Source: JBHELT01 sp046262935 (GTDB taxonomy: Bacteria > Actinomycetota > CADDZG01 > JAHWKV01). Taken from it: a stretch of 24,616 nucleotides of DNA. The DNA is taken from the NCBI GenBank assembly GCA_046262935.1, contig JBHELT010000078.1, positions 1 through 24,616 of the forward strand, written 5' to 3'. The position numbers were made by a program, and so were the translations under genes. The notes under the pieces were generated by a model, which made no database searches, was not told the DNA's origin, and saw nothing but the letters and a program-made list of their open reading frames with translations. Shown here piece by piece: positions 14,155 through 21,750 of this stretch. Within the stretch, counting starts at the first letter, position 1. Each line of letters opens with the position of its first letter.

Positions 14155-17100
14155 TCACGAAGGAAGGGGCGAGTGGCACTCGCCGCACCTAAGGCCGCCT
14201 GACGATCCCTTCGGTACTTCATTCTCCCGGCCACACGACGGGCATATGACTATTCCCTTGTTGGTCTCGACCGCTTCGGTTCCGGACGTGCTTACATCGG
14301 TGATGCTGCTTGGCTCCAGATTGTCGCCGTTGCGGCGCAATGCGCCACCTTGGACCAAATCCTCGATTGCTTCATCCAGAGCCATGCTGATATCTGGACC
14401 CTTGCGAGTCCAACCGAACAGTCTGGCAACATAGGTTGAGAGCTCCTCCCACGAAATGAACCGGGCGTCGGAAACGACCTTCCGAACCGCCAATTCCAAC
14501 TCTGCTCGAGATACCTCAGAAACCGCTCGTCGCGTATCTGGATCGGTGCTGGCAACCCTCACTCCAGGAAGTACCTGGCCATTCATCCACAGAAACCCCT
14601 CCCCATCTCGAATAATCTTGTTCGCTCGCAGAAGTTCGGAGAGGGCCGCATTGAAGGCTTCTCTGACACGAGAGCCCGCCCGTCCGATACCCCATGCCTC
14701 ACGGACACGTCGCAGTACAAGCTCCTCTGCAACGGGGCCTTCGATAGCCACCACCCGTTCTATTACACGTCTTAATTCCGGCTTTGCTGCGGGATCATGC
14801 ATTTCAAGCCAGTGTCGCTGCGTCTTTGCGAAAGACGGGTGAGAAACCCGTCCGGCAGCATCGCGACTTACCTGATAGGTGACAGCCCACGTGGGAGTTT
14901 CGTCCAGTGAAACTGCCTCAAGTTCAGGCTGGCTACCGTCAGTCATTCGCGGGTCGCGACGTAGCGGCAACTTTCCCTGGGTTGCAATGGCATCCTCTAT
15001 GGCATTGCGCAGTCTCGACTCCTGCTGAGCACGATCGCTGTACCAGGCAGTTCCCCATATTCGGTGCAATCTCCAACCCAAACCTTCGAGGACTTCTTGC
15101 CGCAAGCGGTCCCGATCTCGGGCTACCTTTGAAGAGTGGTACATCACACCGTCACATTCGATTCCGAGGGCGAAGTTGCCGGGATGGTTGGGATCCCTCA
15201 CGCCAAGATCGATTCGGTAGTCTGCGACCCCTACCTGGGGCACTACATCGAATCCCCAGGAACGGATCACCCCAGCAACGGATGCTTCGAATGGGCTTTC
15301 GACGTCGCTTCCGGACGGCGTTATGTCAAGAGCGAGTGCTGGAAGACCTCTTTCAGCGTAATCGAGGTATCGCTTGAGATGACGGACGCCCTCGCGGGCT
15401 AGATCTCCCCGAAAGTCGCCGGCAGTTACGGACGCCACAACCTCGACTCTGCGGCGGGCCCTAGTAACGGCCACGTTCAGCCTTCGATGACCTCCGGCCT
15501 TGTTAATGGGTCCAAACTGCAGAGTAAACTTGCCGGCTTCGTCGTAGCCGTAACCCACGCTGAAGATAATGATGTCCCGTTCATCCCCTTGGACATTCTC
15601 AAGGTTCTTCACGAAAAACCCGTTGAGCCGATCTTCACCAAAGAATGCATCCAGCTCCGGATGGGAAAGTCGCTGCTTCTCAAGTTCCATTTCGATTGTT
15701 CCAGCTTGAGCCTCGGAAAAGGCCACAACACCAACCGACAGGTCAGGGTGAGTTCTGGCGTGGTGTAGGACTCTTTCAACCACTTTGACCGCTTCCAAGG
15801 GATTGTCGCGCGGACCTCCTCTGCGATATATGCCATCTGCCTTGAAAAAGGTGACTCCGACATCTGGCGCTTCCTCTGTTGCACTCGGAAACGTTATCAA
15901 TCGTCCCTCATAAAAGGAATAGTTCGAGAATGTGATCAGGCTCTCGTGCTGGCTGCGGTAATGCCATCGGAGTGATAATGAAGTCATTCCGCCGCTCCCT
16001 TTGCAAAGGTCGAGTATCGACTCGAACTCCTCAAGCTGGTCCTCCACGTACTCGTCTCCTTCATCAAGGCCCACTTTTTCAAAGAAGGCCGTGGGAGGAA
16101 GTTGCTTCTGATCGCCAGCCACAATCAACTGGTTTCCGCGGTACACGCAGTTAATCGAGTCCGAAGGACGAACCTGGGACGCCTCGTCAAATATCACGAC
16201 GTCAAAGCGAAGCGACGGGGGCAAGAACTGGCTGACGGTTAGAGGACTCATCATGAAGCATGGCTTCAGCGATTGAGTTACTAACGTTGTGTCGCCAAGA
16301 AGCGTGCGAATCGGACGATGACGACGCTTCTTGTTTGCTTCATTCTGAATGATCCCTGCCGCTCCGACAGTAGTTCGCGGGCGCCTCTGATTGCATGCTT
16401 CAATGACCCGATTAACACTAGTCGCAACGAGTGTTCGATCCAATTCACGGAACTCCTGTACGTAATGGTCTCGATCGTAGGCTCGAAAGGTCCGGACGCG
16501 CGAATCCGTTTTCATTACTCCGTCGATCCAGCCTTCTAAGACGGCCCTTTCGAAAATGCCAGGAACACTGGCCGATTGAACCTTTTGATCGACGCAGAAG
16601 CCGACAACAGACTCAAGGCTTGCCTGAGATAGAAAATCTCGGTGTTGGACGAAAGCTGCCCACTCGCCGATATCGGCAATTGATCCCTTCAGATCTTCCA
16701 GTAAGTCAATTGCTTCTTGAAAAGCTGTGCCGAGGTCACTTCGAAGCTCTTCTGCTCGTTCTGTCAGAAAGTTCGAAACGAGATGATCAAGCACTTTGTC
16801 CCACGAAGAAATTCGGGTTCTGAGTTCTTCGGGTAGTAATTCCGTTCCGAGCAGGCGCTGAGCCACGCGTGGTGTCATTGAGGCTCCGCACAAATTCCGA
16901 ATGTTGGATGTCCATTCGATGGCTCCCTGAATCGTTCCCCAGTCCGTGTCGAACTCACTATAGAGCGACCCAAGGAATGCCCGATCATGTTGGAGAGATC
17001 CCTCAACCTCCTCCTCAAATGTTTCAACCATTGCGCGGCGCTGTGCTGAGACCTGGGTTTCCTCCAAGTCGGATTCGGCCCCCTTGGTTGCCTCAACCTG

Positions 17101-19800
17101 ACCTATTGCATCCATGAGTAATCGGGTTTCCTGGCCAACTTTGGCGCACCAGTCGATCAAATCGCGTAATGGCATTTGGAGAAGTCCGGCGGGGAACTCG
17201 GGTAGGACCTGCAGTGCATGTTCTTTCCAAGCGTTGGCCCTATGCGCCACGTCCAGGGCGATTGAAGGTATCTGGAGGTCGGGGTTGCCACCTCGTCCGA
17301 GCTGCTTCTTGAGCGACTCTGCGTCCAGATGTTCGCCCGCGACGGTCAAGGCGCGCTCGACTAGTTCGATTGCGCTGGTGACAGCGTCGAAATTCGTCTC
17401 AGTGTGTCGGTAGTAGTAGGAGCCTAGGATGGCGGAATGAGTCTGCTCGGCGTCCGCTAGCTCCTTGGTTAACCGTTGCCACTCGACCGCCATACGAAGA
17501 CTGGAGATCACTCCTCGGTTGACCTTGCGTGCTCGAGTGCATGGTCTCAGCAAGGCCTTATCTCGACGGTACTGGGCCTTGACTTTACCGAGACCTTTGT
17601 GGACCGATTCAAACCTAACCGTTAGGCCACTTAGATCATCTAGGTTGAGAATGTCTTCCGTAAAGACTTCATCAAGCGCCGCCTTCTTCTCGCGATAAGT
17701 GGTAACGAGGGAACGCAGCACGTGACTGGCTTCTTTGAGTGAACCGAGAACTGCCGGATTGATCCATTCTGGTTCCGGTGCTCGCGGAGCGCCAACGGCT
17801 GCGCCGAGTTCAGGAAGGTCGGACGCTCTCCAGAGGGAAATTTCCTTTTCAGGCAGCTTGAAGCAACGAGCTATTTGTGGTGCCGCCTGCTGGATGAACT
17901 CGAGATCGTGGCGGGACCCTTCGAGAAACTCCGCAGTCTCGAAGAGTTGTGTCCGTGAGGTCTTCGGATGAACCGGCCAGCAGGGGTCGAGCCCGGCGAT
18001 CGACGCCAGGCTTCGGACTACAACCGAATCCAAGGAAGGGGAGAGATCTCTCCACGATGAACCGATTCCCTCACTTAACGCGTCAACCGCCACTTTATGG
18101 TTTTCGGTGAGGACCTGTAGCTCGTCGACGCGGCTCTTGACGGGTGAGAAGTCCGGCATGGACAGCCAACTGGCTGGAACATCCACCCGTTCCTGCGTGA
18201 GTTCCAGAAGCTGGAGGAGTCGGCGTGCATCATTGCTCGTGGTTGACCAACGGAGACCGAAATCATTTGCGACTGTCATCGTGATGCTCTGCAAATCCTG
18301 AAGTGTGCTCAAGGCCTTGGCCGCTTGATCGGTAAGGTCTCGGGTTCTGGCGGCGCTCAACGAGTGGTCCTGAATCTCACGCCAATGAAATCTGTCCGTG
18401 CGGGCTACGGGTCCCCAGGATCGGCTAAGAGCGGAGGCTCGATTTAGAAGATCGGCTAAATGATCAGGTTCAAGGTCCACAGAAAAGGATGTGGGGATGG
18501 GGGCATGGGGAAGGTCGTGTAGCTGGCTGACGCGGCCGATCACAGAATGCAGGCTCTGGCCGAGCGGCTGCCTGACCTCATTCATGGCTTGCGCGTAGCT
18601 CGAGAGTTCCTGGCGCCTCGCCCTCAGACTGCTCGCTTGAGTCGACGAGAGCATGGAACTGGGTTTGGGATGCACGCTTAGCGCCCGCCCCAATTCCTGG
18701 GCAACTTTCTTGCGGGTGGCCTTGTGGCTGTGTAGCTCGAGGATGTACTCGCCAAGCCCAGCGTCCGTCAGTCGGTTATAGACAACTTCCAAAGCCGCGG
18801 CTTTCTCACTGACGAAGAGGACCGTTTTTCCTTGGGCAATAATCTCTGCGATCAGATTGGAGATGGTCTGACTTTTGCCCGTGCCAGGAGGGCCGTCCAT
18901 GACGAAACTTCGTCCCGATTTGGCTGCGGCCACGCATTGCCGCTGACTCACGTCGGCGTCCAGAATTGCTACGGCTTCCTCTGGAGGCTCGATGTTGTCA
19001 ATCTGTTCTTCAGGAACCGGTTCAAAACTTAGATCCACTTCTGAATCTGATCCCATGGCAAGGGCCCGGACCAATTCGTGTTGGGCGATTGTCTCCTCAT
19101 TTTCGAGAAGGTCGCGATACATGACTTCCTTATGGAACGAGAACGTCCCAAGAACCACACGAGGCTCGACCCTCCATTTCGGATATCCACTCACAGCCTG
19201 AGTAACCTCGTCCAAGAGCGCACCCAAGTCGAGATCTTCTAAGTCGTCGAGCGCGGGCAATTCAACTCCGAACTCGTTCAACATTTTCACGCTAAGAGCT
19301 GGGTTGATTACTGGGTCTTCATCTGCCCGACCAAGGCTGAACGGATCGCGTGGGCTTTCACGGGTGAGAGAAACCGGTACCAAAAGTATCGGGCTTGACG
19401 CTTCTTCGTCATCTGAAGGATCGATCCACTCAAGCATCCCGATCCCTAGGTAAAGGATCCACAGACCCTTGTCCATGAACTCCTGAGCCGTTCGACGTTC
19501 AAGATTGCGCAAGGCCGATTTCAAGCTCTTGGCGTCAGGCTTGTTTGTTAAGAGCTCATTCAACTGGCGCGAGGGCGAAGGAGGAGGCTCCTCGTCTTCG
19601 CCGACTTCTGGAGGAATGTAAAAGACCCACCCGTTCTTGCCTCGGTCCCGAATTCCGGCAAATACCTCAGGAAGGCGCGGCTCAACGATTTCAAGGGTGG
19701 CCGCCTTTGTATGGCGGAAGTAGAGAAGGCGGTTGCTCCGCGCGAGGTTGATGAGCTCTTCCCGCCACTTCTTGAGGTTCTCAAGAACCAGGTCCGCCAC
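14155..19800 (-). CDS. DUF4011-type SF1 helicase-nuclease with DUF3320-type region and zinc ribbon
   Basis: The protein has 1881 residues from GTG 19800, with GGAGG about five bases before it. The N-terminus (LENLKKWREELINLARSNRL) is a DUF4011-type start. The SF1 helicase motifs are Walker A GPPGTGKS (303-310), motif II DEAS (1205-1208), motif III GDQKQLPP (from 1229), VQGDERDIIIFSVGYG, and motif VI VAVTRARRR (about 1443-1451). A helical insert separates motifs I and II. A Vsr/MTES_1575-like nuclease follows (DYRIDLGV, then E1548-C-D-G with YHSS and ARDRDRLRQ). A DUF3320-like region comes next, and the C-terminus is a CPSC...CGEC zinc ribbon (C1853, C1856, C1872, C1875). It is cytosolic and predicted to unwind and cut DNA or RNA. 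Related DUF4011-helicase-Vsr proteins are known anti-phage genes. All catalytic motifs look intact. Confidence 0.88.
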   Translation of the reverse strand: MADLVLENLKKWREELINLARSNRLLYFRHTKAATLEIVEPRLPEVFAGIRDRGKNGWVFYIPPEVGEDEEPPPSPSRQLNELLTNKPDAKSLKSALRNLERRTAQEFMDKGLWILYLGIGMLEWIDPSDDEEASSPILLVPVSLTRESPRDPFSLGRADEDPVINPALSVKMLNEFGVELPALDDLEDLDLGALLDEVTQAVSGYPKWRVEPRVVLGTFSFHKEVMYRDLLENEETIAQHELVRALAMGSDSEVDLSFEPVPEEQIDNIEPPEEAVAILDADVSQRQCVAAAKSGRSFVMDGPPGTGKSQTISNLIAEIIAQGKTVLFVSEKAAALEVVYNRLTDAGLGEYILELHSHKATRKKVAQELGRALSVHPKPSSMLSSTQASSLRARRQELSSYAQAMNEVRQPLGQSLHSVIGRVSQLHDLPHAPIPTSFSVDLEPDHLADLLNRASALSRSWGPVARTDRFHWREIQDHSLSAARTRDLTDQAAKALSTLQDLQSITMTVANDFGLRWSTTSNDARRLLQLLELTQERVDVPASWLSMPDFSPVKSRVDELQVLTENHKVAVDALSEGIGSSWRDLSPSLDSVVVRSLASIAGLDPCWPVHPKTSRTQLFETAEFLEGSRHDLEFIQQAAPQIARCFKLPEKEISLWRASDLPELGAAVGAPRAPEPEWINPAVLGSLKEASHVLRSLVTTYREKKAALDEVFTEDILNLDDLSGLTVRFESVHKGLGKVKAQYRRDKALLRPCTRARKVNRGVISSLRMAVEWQRLTKELADAEQTHSAILGSYYYRHTETNFDAVTSAIELVERALTVAGEHLDAESLKKQLGRGGNPDLQIPSIALDVAHRANAWKEHALQVLPEFPAGLLQMPLRDLIDWCAKVGQETRLLMDAIGQVEATKGAESDLEETQVSAQRRAMVETFEEEVEGSLQHDRAFLGSLYSEFDTDWGTIQGAIEWTSNIRNLCGASMTPRVAQRLLGTELLPEELRTRISSWDKVLDHLVSNFLTERAEELRSDLGTAFQEAIDLLEDLKGSIADIGEWAAFVQHRDFLSQASLESVVGFCVDQKVQSASVPGIFERAVLEGWIDGVMKTDSRVRTFRAYDRDHYVQEFRELDRTLVATSVNRVIEACNQRRPRTTVGAAGIIQNEANKKRRHRPIRTLLGDTTLVTQSLKPCFMMSPLTVSQFLPPSLRFDVVIFDEASQVRPSDSINCVYRGNQLIVAGDQKQLPPTAFFEKVGLDEGDEYVEDQLEEFESILDLCKGSGGMTSLSLRWHYRSQHESLITFSNYSFYEGRLITFPSATEEAPDVGVTFFKADGIYRRGGPRDNPLEAVKVVERVLHHARTHPDLSVGVVAFSEAQAGTIEMELEKQRLSHPELDAFFGEDRLNGFFVKNLENVQGDERDIIIFSVGYGYDEAGKFTLQFGPINKAGGHRRLNVAVTRARRRVEVVASVTAGDFRGDLAREGVRHLKRYLDYAERGLPALALDITPSGSDVESPFEASVAGVIRSWGFDVVPQVGVADYRIDLGVRDPNHPGNFALGIECDGVMYHSSKVARDRDRLRQEVLEGLGWRLHRIWGTAWYSDRAQQESRLRNAIEDAIATQGKLPLRRDPRMTDGSQPELEAVSLDETPTWAVTYQVSRDAAGRVSHPSFAKTQRHWLEMHDPAAKPELRRVIERVVAIEGPVAEELVLRRVREAWGIGRAGSRVREAFNAALSELLRANKIIRDGEGFLWMNGQVLPGVRVASTDPDTRRAVSEVSRAELELAVRKVVSDARFISWEELSTYVARLFGWTRKGPDISMALDEAIEDLVQGGALRRNGDNLEPSSITDVSTSGTEAVETNKGIVICPSCGRENEVPKGSSGGLRCGECHSPLPS

Positions 19801-20082
19801 TCAGCCCTCCACAGCATCCATTCATCTATACGTCGTCAATCCTTCCAGACATTGTCGTCTATCAGCGGCCTCGAACTTTAAGCGGCAGATGTTCTGCCCC
19901 GGGCGCGCCCGAGTTACGGGCGGAGAACCCGGTCTGAATGACCCTGGCGACAGCGCGGGTAGCGCTTAGCCCCACCTTGAGGGCACGCCTGGTGCGATGA
20001 GAATGCCAGGTCTATGGTCCTATGCCGCCGCACATCAAGCGAGGAGGATGTCGACGGTTAGGAATGTTAATCGGCGTGATGG

Positions 20083-20754
20083 TCACGCTTCGCTGTGCAC
20101 CGTTGCAACCAGAATGGTGTTTAAGAAATCCCACTGCTGGAACCCCACCGTGCAACCTGACACCGCAACGTCCATTGAGTACGAATGGGCCCCGGGTGAT
20201 GCTGCAAATACCGCGAGATGTGTTATTTGCGCCCTTACGCCATTGCCGTTGGGCTTGGGCACCACTGGGAGAGAAATGATCGACTCCTCCCCGCTTTGCC
20301 TGTCCAGCAATCTCAGGCTGCCACGCGCCTGGAACCCGCAGCCGCCGTAATCTATCTCATCAACCATCACCTCCGCGTTGAGGAAAACCTGCGACGCTGC
20401 CGCTACGGTGACTGATACCGTTGCCAGGCGATACCTCTTGCCCGTGCTTCCTCCGTAATCCTCTATAAGGGTCGGTCCCTCTTCTCCCCTACTAACTACA
20501 AGGGGACTTGAAGGCCCTGGGGGCCCCTGCAGACCGACGGGACCCGGAGGACCCATTGCGTTCCATTGAAGTGGTTTCTCCCCAGGGAGACAGCCCGAAG
20601 AATCCTGCACGATTCGAGCGGGCCCCCCGTCGACGTAGCAGGCTGAAATGTCCGACGTAGGGGCGGCCGTCAACCCCAGAACTGCCTGTACTAAAACCAG
20701 CACTAGCAATACCGACACTGTTGCCGTCCAGGCTATTCGCCTCGTCGATTTCAT
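20083..20754 (-). CDS. Secreted protein with short collagen-like stretch
   Basis: The protein has 223 residues from ATG 20754, chosen because GGAGG precedes it at a good distance. A signal peptide (MKSTRRIAWTATVSVLLVLV then LVQAVLG) is followed by a two-Cys segment (ISACYVDGGPARIVQ, SSGCLPGEKPLQWN). Collagen-like triplets come next (GPPGPVGLQGPPGPSS, about residues 68-83), then a beta-rich C-terminal domain with paired Cys (YGGCGFQ, VSGCTVGF). Proteins of this plan, with an 'IxACv..g.vRiv...C...E..l.WN' start and Gly-X-Y triplets, are common surface proteins of unknown role in soil bacteria. It lies 282 bases upstream of the helicase on the same strand, and no link in function is evident. Confidence 0.75.
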   Translation of the reverse strand: MKSTRRIAWTATVSVLLVLVLVQAVLGLTAAPTSDISACYVDGGPARIVQDSSGCLPGEKPLQWNAMGPPGPVGLQGPPGPSSPLVVSRGEEGPTLIEDYGGSTGKRYRLATVSVTVAAASQVFLNAEVMVDEIDYGGCGFQARGSLRLLDRQSGEESIISLPVVPKPNGNGVRAQITHLAVFAASPGAHSYSMDVAVSGCTVGFQQWDFLNTILVATVHSEA

Positions 20755-20877
20755 CGTTCCTCCAAACAACGCTCATTTGAAGTATTCGATGCTACGGGTA
20801 CTGATTCCTGCTTCTAAACGACATTTCAAAAATCACCGGAAGCGAGGTGACCTGTTCGCGCCTGGGTTTCCTCCTCG

Positions 20878-20892
20878 CGAACCAATGGTTCG
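20878..20892. repeat. Perfect 7-bp inverted repeat
   Basis: CGAACCA-A-TGGTTCG is a perfect palindrome with a one-base centre in the region upstream of the recombinase operon. It is a possible repressor site. The half-site resembles the att arms (GGTTCG), so binding by the recombinase itself is also conceivable. Confidence 0.4.
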
Positions 20893-21075
20893 TAGATAGA
20901 CCCTGGGGTCGCGCGGAAACTCTCGCAGGTCGCGCGAGTTCTGGGTGGAATCCCGTCACAAAATACCCCTGGATCTTGCTATTAGAAGTGAGAGCCCAAT
21001 ACAGGGAGACCTCGAAACGCCTCTCGCTTCGCCGAGTGATCCCTGCCGGACTCTCCCAGCAGATAGGGGACGTGA

Positions 21076-21318
21076 ATGCCCAAAATCATGATGGTCATGG
21101 CAGTGGTTCTGCGCACCGGAGACTTCGTCTGGGGACTCGACGCCGTTCGCAACGGTCTGGTCGCTGTTTCGGTTGCCACGGCGATCGCCGTTCTTCGCAC
21201 GAGCCCGTCCCAATTGCTCACCCGTTCCATGTCGCTTTCCGTATCCCCTTCCGTAACCCCCCTTAGAACAGGTCAGGCGCGCGACCAGAAAGACGCATCA
21301 GGGAGCCGCAATGGGTGA
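21076..21318 (+). CDS. Doubtful small hydrophobic ORF
   Basis: An 80-residue frame begins MPKIMMVMAVVLRTGDFVWG with AGGGGA six bases before its ATG. The first 45 residues contain hydrophobic stretches, and the rest is Ser/Thr-rich with no family match. The opposite strand is open for a similar length, so coding potential is not decided. Confidence 0.2.
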   Translation: MPKIMMVMAVVLRTGDFVWGLDAVRNGLVAVSVATAIAVLRTSPSQLLTRSMSLSVSPSVTPLRTGQARDQKDASGSRNG

Positions 21319-21528
21319 CCCGCTGGAAAGGCCGACTTCGACACCTTTTCGGTCCGCTACGCGGCCGGACCGGTGTCGATCTCAGACCCTAGGCTTGGCA
21401 GGCCGGTGCCCTAACAGTGAGAGACAGACAAATCGTCGTGGACCTGGACAGACTCAGGTCTTTTGTGCATCCGATATCGCCACGGCTCCGTTTTCAGCAC
21501 TCCAACTCCAACGCAAAGTCTTCAGGGA

Positions 21529-21750
21529 ATGCTTCGCGTGATCGCAAGAGTCGCCGGTGATCTCGACGGGATCGGCGTTCAGCCTCCGATCAAAGCGGGG
21601 ATGACGGCCGAGCGGCGGGAGATGGCCATCGAGGCATTGGCCATTCTCCTTTTGGCGCAGATGCGGCGTGAAGCAGCCGAGCAGGCGGATCTGTCTGGGG
21701 CGCGCAGTAAGCTGCCCGAAATACACACGACGAAGGGAGATTCCCCATGA
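21529..21750 (+). CDS. Small protein translationally coupled to the serine recombinase
   Basis: This 73-residue frame (LRVIARVAGDLDGIGVQPPI, KAGMTAERREMAIEALAILL, LAQMRREAAEQ) ends in TGA 21748-21750. That stop overlaps the recombinase ATG as ATGA, so the two are probably translated together. The predicted fold is mostly helical, with charged ends. The start at ATG 21529 is uncertain; GTG 21538 or TTG 21463 in the same frame are possible. No family is recognised. Its position makes a recombination directionality factor or regulator of the recombinase a reasonable guess. Confidence 0.6.
   Translation: MLRVIARVAGDLDGIGVQPPIKAGMTAERREMAIEALAILLLAQMRREAAEQADLSGARSKLPEIHTTKGDSP

Larger units (their letters stand above)
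20755..21528. other. Divergent intergenic region before the recombinase operon
   Basis: About 770 bases between the leftward cargo and the rightward recombinase genes. It holds a perfect inverted repeat (20878-20892) and one weak frame (21076-21318), but no gene with a recognisable domain. Regulatory sites for the recombinase would be expected here. Confidence 0.45.

Noticed and set aside
20956..21318. Genes on either strand in the region before the recombinase operon
   Set aside because: Both strands are open for about 80 codons, with no domain on either. Only the plus-strand frame has a weak ribosome site, so it is listed at low confidence and the others are dropped.
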